Part shown: positions 1-6,702 of the stretch, one piece after another | Numbering within the stretch: the stretch's first letter is position 1 | How the letters are laid out: each line of letters begins with the position of its first letter | Assembly: GCA_020717935.1 (NCBI GenBank) | Contig: DYDK01000092.1 | Span: 1-6,854, forward strand | Origin: Desulfocapsa sp. | GTDB lineage: Bacteria > Desulfobacterota > Desulfobulbia > Desulfobulbales > Desulfocapsaceae | Length of the DNA stretch: 6,854 nt | Direction of reading: 5' to 3' | Made by a program: the position numbers and the translations under genes | The notes under the pieces: generated by a model | What the model was told of the DNA's origin: nothing | Databases searched by the model: none | The model's input: only the letters and a program-made list of their open reading frames with translations

Positions 1-96
1 CAACGGAAATTTAGTCATATGTACAAGCCGACTCTTTAAGTTAATGACATTGATCTGTAAGTCACTAAACAAGATTCAATCTGAAAACGACGAGTA

Positions 97-219
97 ATTC
101 CATTTCTAAATCAAAACTATAATTTTACAGAAAGGACTGTTGGTGATACGCCAAAATCAATAAGGGAAAATGGCATGAGTGCCTATGTAATAAGTGAATA
201 TTTGAAATAGAAATGGAAT
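97..219. repeat. 12-bp inverted repeat pair (97-108 / 208-219)
   Basis: ATTCCATTTCTA at 97-108 is matched by its exact reverse complement TAGAAATGGAAT at 208-219, with 99 bases between the arms. The intervening sequence is AT-rich and has no open frame of note. It might be the ends of a small non-autonomous element, or chance in AT-rich DNA. No target duplication is evident at the flanks. Confidence 0.4.
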
Positions 220-265
220 AAACCACAAACGACACGAAAAACATGAAAATATTCAAAGAGATTGC

Positions 266-319
266 ATAATGCACATTGTCACCAACATGATGAATCATGT
301 TGGTGACAATGTGCATTAT
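266..319. repeat. Perfect 25-bp inverted repeat with TGAA loop
   Basis: Positions 266-290 are the exact reverse complement of 295-319, separated by the four bases TGAA. The next outward pair (265 C, 320 T) does not match, so the symmetry ends sharply. The arms have 9 G/C of 25. It begins 22 bases beyond the stop codon of the CHAD gene on the minus strand, where it could act as a transcription terminator or 3' RNA-stabilising stem. On that strand the stem is followed only by a weak T-rich stretch. On the plus strand it is followed by TTCTTAAGTG and then a T6 run. The stem is longer and less GC-rich than a typical intrinsic terminator, so a palindromic repeat-family member or an assembly fold-back artefact is also possible. 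The symmetry is seen directly; any function is inferred. Confidence 0.9.
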
Positions 320-341
320 TTCTTAAGTGTTTTTTATAGAT

Positions 342-1931
342 TCAATCAAAGAGGAGATGAAAAAGGTTATTGTTGTCGGCGCTGGCAAACTGGGAAAATG
401 AGTGTTCAAATTTCTGGCGAATGATTCCCTGTTCTTCATGGAGATGAGTGATCAGGCCGCCCAATGCCGATGCCACTTTGATCGCCTTTTTCTGTTCCCA
501 GTCCGTCAAATCATTGTGATACCGCCCCAGCATTTCCTGCTGTACTGAAAGATCATTAAATCGTCCTAGATTATCCTGCAATTTCTTCAAAGATTTTACC
601 AGAAGTTCCATTTCTTCCATAGGAAAAAGGAGACGATAAAATTCCAGCAAATACCGGAGTTTTTTGGCCTCGATACGCAGACGATGAAGGTCGGCATCGG
701 GACTCTGGGGGCTTATCAAGGCCCCAGTCTTGAGAATGGCGTGCCAGCGCTTCTTGATGGCCTTGCTTGCCACCTCTTTACATGGCTCATGGCCAGTGGC
801 CAAAGGAGATGAGGGGAGGGTGGTTTTGATGAAATGACGCCACTGTTCCCAGAAATCATGCAACTCTTGGGATTGCATTGTTTTTTTCAGCTTTTTTTGT
901 TCTGTGACCCGTTGCTGGGCCAAGCCGTGAAAAAAAAGAGAAAGACCGGCCTGCAACCCTTCAGGCAACATGGAATGATACGCCTCTTTGTCAAGGAGAT
1001 AGACATCCAGGTCACGAACTGGGCCGGTCATTTCACCAATCTCTCGCCATTTTTGTTGGAAATAAGTGATGTCAGCCGGCGGCACCATTTTTTTTATGCT
1101 TCCCAGTAAAGAGCGGGTACGACGAAGGGCTACTCGAAAATCGTGGAGAAATTCAGAATCAATGTCGTGAAGAATGCCGTTGATATTTCGTTCCATATCT
1201 TTGAGGAGATGAAGGAATATCTTCTGGGCTGCGTGAACAATGGATTCGGCAGGATCAAGGACGATAGAAAATTGAGAGGCTTCCAGCAACGGATCGTATC
1301 CGTTAAGGGTAAGGGCGCAACGAAGGGTGCCATCCTCGGCATATTCGGCTGTAAGTCCCTGTCGCTGTACAAGCGCATTGATCCGTGTCAGTATGCGATC
1401 GTAGCCACGAATTCCGTGGAGCCGTAAAAAGGCATCCACGAGGACGGGTTCCCCGTTTGTCCGCATCAGTTGATGGGTAGCCAGCATGCCAGAAACAACA
1501 ATCTTCTGATCTCGATTGATAATATGAAAGGTTTGCGACTGCCTCATAATTGTGGCTTGCACAAGCAGGGCCCGAATTCCGGCTACCGAGACTATTCTCT
1601 CAGCCAAGGGGCCAGCAGGAAAGTCCGTCGCAAAGAGTTTTTTAAGGGGGGGGCCATCTCCCTGGATCTGATCGGTCCCCGTAAAATCCGTTAAAACATA
1701 TTCTTTTCTGTCGTGGTGCCGACAGATCAACCCTTTATGGTATAAGCGAAAATCAAAGGTGTCCAGATATGAAAATGTCATCTCGGCAACGGGGCCAAGA
1801 TGTACGAGGTAGCCTGCCGGAAGGCCCGAGAACAGATCGGTGAGCTCAATGGCTCTGGGCAGCATATAGGCCGCGTTGTTGGTAGTCATGGATATAGTGG
1901 CATGGGGTGTTTCAGCTCCGGTAATCGGCAT
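342..1931 (-). CDS. CHAD-domain protein with degenerate CYTH-like N-terminus
   Basis: This is a 529-residue protein. The C-terminal half (about 225-515) is a CHAD domain, the conserved-histidine alpha-helical fold known in other proteins to bind inorganic polyphosphate. It shows the two basic signatures HDFRVALRRTRS (263-274) and LHRLRIEAKKLRYLLEF (415-431), plus RDLDVYLL (306-313) and LKKLQDNLGRFND (448-460). The end, FSQFAS..N..LF..LF, is typical of the family. Residues about 25-205 resemble the strands of a CYTH triphosphatase domain (YLDTFDFRLYHKGL, 55-68), but I see no ExExK motif, so catalysis is doubtful. There is no signal peptide or membrane segment, so it is probably cytosolic. The first ATG overlaps the end of argJ by 20 bases and has GAAG four bases upstream. 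An alternative ATG at 1889 lacks a visible ribosome binding site. The gene contains a run of eight C on its coding strand (1646-1653). The domain call is firm; a polyphosphate role is inferred from the family. Confidence 0.88.
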   Translation of the reverse strand: MPITGAETPHATISMTTNNAAYMLPRAIELTDLFSGLPAGYLVHLGPVAEMTFSYLDTFDFRLYHKGLICRHHDRKEYVLTDFTGTDQIQGDGPPLKKLFATDFPAGPLAERIVSVAGIRALLVQATIMRQSQTFHIINRDQKIVVSGMLATHQLMRTNGEPVLVDAFLRLHGIRGYDRILTRINALVQRQGLTAEYAEDGTLRCALTLNGYDPLLEASQFSIVLDPAESIVHAAQKIFLHLLKDMERNINGILHDIDSEFLHDFRVALRRTRSLLGSIKKMVPPADITYFQQKWREIGEMTGPVRDLDVYLLDKEAYHSMLPEGLQAGLSLFFHGLAQQRVTEQKKLKKTMQSQELHDFWEQWRHFIKTTLPSSPLATGHEPCKEVASKAIKKRWHAILKTGALISPQSPDADLHRLRIEAKKLRYLLEFYRLLFPMEEMELLVKSLKKLQDNLGRFNDLSVQQEMLGRYHNDLTDWEQKKAIKVASALGGLITHLHEEQGIIRQKFEHSFSQFASADNNNLFHLLFD

Positions 1932-3096
1932 TGATCTTCACATAATCCAGCGAAAAATCACAGGTATAGACTTCAACAGTTGCAGCCCCGTCTTTCAAGT
2001 CAATGGTGACGACAATGTTTTTTTCTTTGAGAACGGCAGTGGCCGCTGTTTCAGCCTCTTTCCCTTGACCCAAACCATTGTGAACAATCAGTACCTCGCC
2101 AAAGGAGATATTCACCCGCTCAGGAGAAAAAAGTATACCGGAGCGGCCCATGGCGGCAATGATCCGGCCCCAGTTGGCATCTTCGCCAAAGAAGGCGGTC
2201 TTGACCAGATTGGAATTGGCGACAGTTCGGGCAATCTGTTCGCCCTCCAGCACGGTTCTGGCCCCGCAGACCCGAATAGTGATGCACTTGGTGGCCCCCT
2301 CGCCATCGGCCACAATCTGCAAGGCCAGATCCCTGAGCAGATCGGTAAGGGTCATCTCAAAAAGCTGCTGATCATTCGTCTCGTTTTCATCAATCAGAGT
2401 ATTTTCAGCAGTCCCATTGGCCATTACCAGAATCATATCGTTGGTACTGGTGTCGCCATCAATGGTAATCCGGTTGAAGGTGCTGCTCACTCCTCGTATC
2501 AAGGATTCATGCAACTGCGGGAAATGAATCTTGGCATCCGTCAGGACAAAGGCAAGCATGGTGGCCATGTTGGGCATAATCATGCCCGCCCCCTTAGCCA
2601 TCCCCATGAACCGTATCTCTTTTCCAGCAATGAGCACGGTGCGGTAGGCCGTCTTGGGAATGGTATCGGTGGTCATAATCGCCTTGGCTACCAGCTCGAA
2701 ATGATCGGGCGACAGACCTGCCACCAACTGCGGCATCGCTTTCTGTATGGCCTCCACATTGAGTTGCTCGCCGATAACTCCGGTGGAGGAAACCTGCACC
2801 AACGAATCGGCAATGCCTAAGGCTTGGGCAACACACTGACTGGTTGCCATTGCCGCCTGCATTCCGGCCTCACCGGTGCAGGCGTTGGCACAGCCGCTGT
2901 TGACCAGTATGGCCTGGGCTTTGCCCTGTTGAAGCCGCTCCATATCAAGCACCACCGGCGCCGCTTTGACCTGGTTGGTCGTAAAGGCCCCAGCGGTGAC
3001 GACGGGGGTGTCGCTGACGATAAGGCCAAGGTCTAAACGATCTGCGTATCGAATACCGGCAGCCACAGCCGAGGTGGAGAATCCTTTGATTTTCAT
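1912..3096 (-). CDS. argJ: Bifunctional ornithine/glutamate N-acetyltransferase ArgJ
   Basis: ArgJ moves the acetyl group from N-acetylornithine to glutamate, closing the cyclic arginine pathway in the cytoplasm. Bifunctional members also make N-acetylglutamate from acetyl-CoA. At 394 residues it is a normal family length. The self-cleavage site is visible in GAGMIMPNMATML: cut between Ala178 and Thr179, with Thr179 becoming the nucleophile of the beta chain. STGVIGE (104-110) forms the usual oxyanion-hole region, TIDGDTSTND (211-220) is conserved, and the chain ends in the characteristic INADYRS. I chose the ATG at 3096 (MKIKGFSTSAVAAG) because it matches the usual N-terminus; the frame is open to a TTG at 3138, which would add 14 unlike residues. 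Only a weak purine-rich ribosome site (AGAG) precedes the ATG. The gene lies 56 bases after the OmpA-family gene and overlaps the CHAD gene. Whether it is mono- or bifunctional cannot be read from the sequence. Confidence 0.96.
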   Translation of the reverse strand: MKIKGFSTSAVAAGIRYADRLDLGLIVSDTPVVTAGAFTTNQVKAAPVVLDMERLQQGKAQAILVNSGCANACTGEAGMQAAMATSQCVAQALGIADSLVQVSSTGVIGEQLNVEAIQKAMPQLVAGLSPDHFELVAKAIMTTDTIPKTAYRTVLIAGKEIRFMGMAKGAGMIMPNMATMLAFVLTDAKIHFPQLHESLIRGVSSTFNRITIDGDTSTNDMILVMANGTAENTLIDENETNDQQLFEMTLTDLLRDLALQIVADGEGATKCITIRVCGARTVLEGEQIARTVANSNLVKTAFFGEDANWGRIIAAMGRSGILFSPERVNISFGEVLIVHNGLGQGKEAETAATAVLKEKNIVVTIDLKDGAATVEVYTCDFSLDYVKINADYRS

Positions 3097-3152
3097 GTTT
3101 TCTCTTTTGCTCTCTGTTTTCTCTAATTGATGTGCCAACTATCCACTCACAA

Positions 3153-3977
3153 TTACGGTGTTTTTACCAGTTCTACCCGCCGGTTTCTGGCTTTGCCCTC
3201 TTCGCTGGTGTTATCCGCCACTGGCTTGGATGCCCCATATCCTTTGGTGGCCAGGCGATTGGTTTCGATTCCTTGAGCCGTCAAAGCTGTTTTGACCGCC
3301 ACGGCCCGTTCTTCCGAGAGTTTCTGATTTCTCTCGGCCGTGCCATCTCCATCGGTGTGTCCTTCGATGGAGAGCTTTAGGTCAGAGCGTTTCTGGAGCA
3401 TGTCAAAAATATCAGCAATCACTGGTTTGGCATCTGCTTTCATCTGACTGCTGGCGGTATCAAAATTGATGTACACCGTCGCCTTGCCAACGCTGTCAAG
3501 GGCATCCAAGATTTTATTAACCGCCACCTCCTGCTTCATCACTCCTTTTTCAATGATGTACAAATAGTAGCTGCCTCCTGAATTGGAAGCAAAAGCGCGC
3601 ACCCAGATCTCCTTGTTCCCTTGAACAACGCGCATTACAGCGTCAGACTTTCCTTCGCGAAGAATCTCACCCCCGTTCTGGCGAACGGCATTGGTAAAAT
3701 TTCTGATAATGTGCAAGACGCCCGGCTTTTCAATCCCTTTGTTAATATCATAACGCAGCTCAAAATATTTTCCTTCAACCGTGACCTTATCCGAGCCCTT
3801 TTGACCGGTTCTAAAATCATAGGAGCCAAACTTTTCCGACTTGCTGTGTTTTTGATCGAACGAAAACCCTTCAAGGGTGGTAAAAAGGGGATATTCTTCG
3901 ACTGCGGCTACTGCCAAGGATGCAAAAGTTAAAAGAAGACCCAGAAACAACCCCATTCTCACCATTGTTTTTTGCAT
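3153..3977 (-). CDS. OmpA-family peptidoglycan-binding protein
   Basis: This 274-residue exported protein starts with a signal peptide (Lys3 and Arg7, hydrophobic 9-24, likely cleavage after Ala-Val-Ala at 22-24). There is no lipobox cysteine. The C-terminal OmpA domain spans about 167-271: VYINFDTASSQM, then GHTDGDGTAERNQKLSEERA, then LATKGYGASKPVADN and the closing NRRVEL. Asp209 in GHTD and Arg224 in SEERA are 15 apart, the spacing of the pair that grips diaminopimelate in characterised OmpA domains. Residues 26-160 form a separate periplasmic domain resembling those found in OmpA proteins that lack an outer-membrane barrel; I cannot assign it a function. The start is well supported by AGGAG five bases upstream. 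It is the first gene of the leftward cluster and diverges from the type III methylase gene. The likely role is anchoring to cell-wall peptidoglycan. Confidence 0.92.
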   Translation of the reverse strand: MQKTMVRMGLFLGLLLTFASLAVAAVEEYPLFTTLEGFSFDQKHSKSEKFGSYDFRTGQKGSDKVTVEGKYFELRYDINKGIEKPGVLHIIRNFTNAVRQNGGEILREGKSDAVMRVVQGNKEIWVRAFASNSGGSYYLYIIEKGVMKQEVAVNKILDALDSVGKATVYINFDTASSQMKADAKPVIADIFDMLQKRSDLKLSIEGHTDGDGTAERNQKLSEERAVAVKTALTAQGIETNRLATKGYGASKPVADNTSEEGKARNRRVELVKTP

Positions 3978-3982
3978 CTTTT

Positions 3983-3987
3983 CTCCT
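3983..3987 (-). promoter_or_regulatory. Ribosome binding site of the OmpA-family gene
   Basis: On the minus strand this reads AGGAG, five bases before the ATG at 3977. It fixes the start directly ahead of a good signal peptide. Confidence 0.8.
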
Positions 3988-4170
3988 GTAAATCATGAAT
4001 ATTTTGTGGTCAGTTCAACACATCTTATTGAATAATGCAAAATACCATTTTCCCAAGGGAAGATGCCAGTTAAAAATAAAGAGGTTTTCAGATTTAATAT
4101 TCGAGTGTAGACTCCTTCCTTTCTGTGTGATAAGCATCTCTCCTATTCATTTTTTCAATCTCTCTTTTCC

Positions 4171-4175
4171 AGGGA
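4171..4175 (+). promoter_or_regulatory. Ribosome binding site of mod
   Basis: AGGGA lies eight bases before the ATG at 4184. It decides the start in favour of 4184 over the far upstream ATG at 3995. Confidence 0.65.
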
Positions 4176-4183
4176 CATCAGTT

Positions 4184-6088
4184 ATGGGCGCACGATTTAA
4201 CGAAACATTGATTGAACTGCTGAAAACCGATCCCCGTTTTATTGATGATGGAGATGAGTTGGTCAAGGCTGCGGTCATTGATCGGGCGTGGAAAATTGAT
4301 CATGATCTTGTCCGGCTCCTTTTGAAAAGACCTGAGATCAAGAGCAAGTTCTTTGACGAGATTGAAGGCCACTGGATTTTCAACCTCAACACTTTTATCG
4401 AATACCTTGCTGACAAAAACTTTCTCGCCAACTCTTACACCCGTTTCAGGAATAAAATTGGCCTGAACATTGACGGCAAATTCTTGCGGGAGCGGGGCGA
4501 GGTGTCCTTGGTCTGGCCGTATAAGGATTGCGTCCTGGAGGGTGGACAGACAAATGAAGAGGAAAAACGAAAGGAGATATTTTTCAACGAAATCCTGGCC
4601 CATGATGAAATTGATCGCCTCTTTTGGCCGAAGGTGTTGACCAACTGGAAGCGTTATACCGTGGACGGCGAACAGAAAGTTGTGGAAATCAGGAGAGATG
4701 CAGCTGGGACCATCAGAGAAAACCTGATTATCAAGGGCAATAACCTGCTGGCCTTACACTCATTAAAGAAACAGTTTCGGGGCAAGGTGAAGTTGATTTA
4801 CATTGATCCACCATACAATACTGGAAATGACTCCTTTGGCTATAATGACAACTTCAATCATTCCAGTTGGTTGACCTTCATGAAGAACCGCTTGGAGGTG
4901 GCCAGAGATTTATTAAAAAATGATGGCTCCATCTGGATCAATATTGATGATGAAGAAGCCCATTATCTCAAGGTGTTGTGCGATGAGATTTTTGGCAGAG
5001 AAAATTTTGTCGCAAATGTTGTTTGGCATAAAAATTATGCTCTTGCCAATGACTCAAAAGGTATTTCCAGTGTTCACGACCATATTCTTGTTTATCAAAA
5101 AAGTGCGTCATTTCAAAGAAATCTACTCCCAAGAACAGATAAACAAAACTCTCTTTATAAGTATGACTCAAATGACGGGAAAGGTTTGTGGCGATCTGAT
5201 AATTTGACAGTTAAAACTTATTCCGAAGATTATGACTATGTGATTATCAATCCAAATACAGAAAAGGAGTATCACCCAACAAAAGGCAGATGTTGGGTGA
5301 CAAATAAAAGTACAATGCAGGAATGGGTTACAAAAGGTCGAGTTTTTTTTGGCCAAGATGGAAAAGGTGCCCCACAATTAAAGAGATATTTGATAGAAGT
5401 TCAAAACGGTATCGTTCCAACAACTTGTTGGCCATACAGTGAAGTCGGACATAACGATGAAGCCAGAAAAGAGATAAAGACGCTTTTTAATGACGGATTA
5501 TTCAAAACACCAAAACCAGAGAAATTACTTCAAAGAATTGTCAATCTTTCAACCCAACAAAACGACATCGTTTTAGATTTCCACCTTGGTTCTGGCACCA
5601 CCGCCGCCGTTGCCCATAAAATGGGCCGTCAGTTTATCGGTATTGAGCAAATGGACTATATCGAAACTATCCCTGTTTCCCGGCTGAAAAAAGTCATGTC
5701 TGGCGAGCAAGGCGGCATCTCTAAATCCGTGGGCTGGCAGGGCGGCGGCGATCTCATCTCCTGCGAGTTGATGAAATACAACGAGAACTACATGGATGCC
5801 ATTCAGTCCGCTGATTCCAGTGAAGAGCTGGTCGCACTCTGGCTGGATATTGCTAAAAACTCCTTCCTCAACTGGTACATCCATCCTGAAAATCCGGAAG
5901 AAGCAGTCCATGATTTTGTGGCCATCGGCACCACAGACAACGGTCTGGATAAACAGAAACAGCTTTTGGCGGAACTCCTGAATAAAAACCAACTCTACCT
6001 CAACCTTTCCGAAATTGAAGACGCTGATTTTGCGGTGAGCGAGGAAGACAAAAAACTCAATCAGTCATTTTATGGCGAGTCGCTGTAA
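4184..6088 (+). CDS. mod: Type III restriction-modification methylase, Mod subunit
   Basis: Mod methylates adenine (N6) within a short asymmetric site and gives the type III complex its specificity. The protein has 634 residues from this start. The N-terminal region matches the family: LLKTDPRFIDD, then RFRNKIGL, then VWPYKDCVLEGGQT and the FFNEILAHDEIDRLFWPKVLTNWKRY region. The catalytic motif DPPYNTGND starts at 208, and the AdoMet-binding motif DFHLGSGTT (465-473) comes after it. This is the beta-class order, with the target-recognition domain between them (about 280-450). That middle part is AT-rich (32-40% GC in counted lines from 5041 to 5340, against 60% at 5581-5640). The start has AGGGA eight bases upstream. 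The stop overlaps the res start as TAATG, so the two are translationally coupled. No catalytic residue appears missing and no frameshift is seen, so the enzyme is probably active. The recognition sequence cannot be read from the protein. Confidence 0.94.
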   Translation: MGARFNETLIELLKTDPRFIDDGDELVKAAVIDRAWKIDHDLVRLLLKRPEIKSKFFDEIEGHWIFNLNTFIEYLADKNFLANSYTRFRNKIGLNIDGKFLRERGEVSLVWPYKDCVLEGGQTNEEEKRKEIFFNEILAHDEIDRLFWPKVLTNWKRYTVDGEQKVVEIRRDAAGTIRENLIIKGNNLLALHSLKKQFRGKVKLIYIDPPYNTGNDSFGYNDNFNHSSWLTFMKNRLEVARDLLKNDGSIWINIDDEEAHYLKVLCDEIFGRENFVANVVWHKNYALANDSKGISSVHDHILVYQKSASFQRNLLPRTDKQNSLYKYDSNDGKGLWRSDNLTVKTYSEDYDYVIINPNTEKEYHPTKGRCWVTNKSTMQEWVTKGRVFFGQDGKGAPQLKRYLIEVQNGIVPTTCWPYSEVGHNDEARKEIKTLFNDGLFKTPKPEKLLQRIVNLSTQQNDIVLDFHLGSGTTAAVAHKMGRQFIGIEQMDYIETIPVSRLKKVMSGEQGGISKSVGWQGGGDLISCELMKYNENYMDAIQSADSSEELVALWLDIAKNSFLNWYIHPENPEEAVHDFVAIGTTDNGLDKQKQLLAELLNKNQLYLNLSEIEDADFAVSEEDKKLNQSFYGESL

Positions 6089-6702
6089 TGGCTGATAATT
6101 TTTTACATGAAACCCTGAATGCCGTTTCTGAAATGGGCTTGCTGCCTGCGAAAATTCCGGCCTTCCTCCAGGACAATCTGAACTCCAAGTTTGCCCTGCG
6201 TCCCTATCAGAAAGAGGCTTTTGCCCGTTTTTTCCACTGTTTCGAGAAACCCTTTCCCAATAAGGCGTTTCCCCTGCATTTTTTGTTCAACATGGCCACC
6301 GGTAGCGGCAAGACCTTGATTATGGCCGGTTTGATTCTCTATCTCTACGAGAAAGGCTATCGCAATTTTCTCTTTTTTGTCAACTCTACCAACATCATCG
6401 ACAAGACCAGGGATAATTTCCTCAACCCCTTATCGTCCAAGTTTCTCTTCACTGAAAATATCAATATCGGTTCACGGCAGATTACCATCTCGTCGGTGCC
6501 GCATTTCGCGGGTGTAAATGACAGTGATATTAATATCTGTTTTACCACCATCCAAAAACTGCATTCCGATCTCAACTCAGAAAAGGAAAATTCCGTAACT
6601 TCAGATTTCCTGATCCGGGCGCACTTGGCGTTGGCACTTTTTATGATGTCAAACCAGTGTGTAAATAAATCGACACCCTGTTTCAGGGTGGCAGAAGTTT
6701 AA
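6088..6702 (+). pseudogene. res: Type III restriction subunit Res, 5' part, interrupted
   Basis: Res is the ATP-driven motor and nuclease of the type III complex. Only its start is present. Residues 1-171 are typical: LRPYQKEA (37-44, the adenine-sensing glutamine region), Walker A ATGSGKT (70-76), FFVNSTNIIDKT (97-108) and CFTTIQKLH (151-159). After SEKENSVT (164-171, ending at 6600) the family should continue toward the DEAH box, but the frame runs on for 33 unrelated residues to a stop at 6700-6702. Those residues come from the inserted element, partly antisense to its transposase gene. Helicase motifs II-VI and the PD-(D/E)xK nuclease are absent, so less than about a fifth of a normal chain of roughly 850-1000 residues remains. 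As it stands the product cannot cut DNA. The rest of res may resume beyond the window on the far side of the element. The start overlaps the mod stop by one base. Confidence 0.85.

Larger units (their letters stand above)
1..341. other. AT-rich intergenic stretch without a credible gene
   Basis: No reading frame here has protein-like composition, a ribosome binding site or recognisable motifs. The one open frame of about 60 codons (minus strand, 125-316) runs straight through the perfect palindrome at 266-319, so part of it is palindrome sequence, and it is not called. The stretch carries the 25-bp hairpin, a 12-bp inverted repeat (97-108 with 208-219) and a 9-bp inverted repeat (195-203 with 247-255). 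It lies beyond the 3' end of the leftward gene cluster. The window edge hides what is on the other side. Confidence 0.6.
3978..4183. promoter_or_regulatory. Divergent intergenic region, OmpA-family gene and mod
   Basis: These 206 AT-rich bases separate two diverging genes and so should hold promoters for both. I find no convincing -35/-10 pair in either direction. A short interrupted palindrome, TTCCC-AA-GGGAA (4050-4061), could be an operator but may be chance. The mod reading frame stays open leftward to an ATG at 3995, but the extra 63 residues have no family resemblance and that ATG has no ribosome binding site. Confidence 0.4.

Noticed and set aside
357..401. Plus-strand mini-frame reading MKKVIVVGAGKLGK, like the start of a Rossmann-fold protein, preceded by GAGGAG
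   Set aside because: It is antisense to the last codons of the CHAD protein, whose ending (FSQFAS..N..LF..LF) is normal for the family, so there is no sign of a fusion. The purine run touches the ATG with no spacing, and a stop follows after 14 codons.
1876..2820. 314-codon open frame on the plus strand
   Set aside because: It lies opposite argJ, which is unmistakable. The antisense frame has glycine- and histidine-rich composition without any motif.
3097..3138. 14-residue extension of ArgJ to a TTG codon
   Set aside because: The TTG-initiated residues are unlike ArgJ N-termini. The ATG at 3096 begins the family-typical sequence.
3995..4183. 63-residue N-terminal extension of Mod to an upstream ATG
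   Set aside because: It does not resemble the family, has no ribosome binding site, and overlaps the divergent promoter region. The start at 4184 has AGGGA and the expected N-terminus.
5573..5992. 139-codon minus-strand frame opposite the 3' part of mod
   Set aside because: It is a shadow of a confidently identified gene, with no recognisable motif.
6674..6690. 7-bp hairpin CACCCTG-TTT-CAGGGTG as a possible terminator
   Set aside because: It lies within the coding sequence of the transposase-like frame and is not followed by a T tract.
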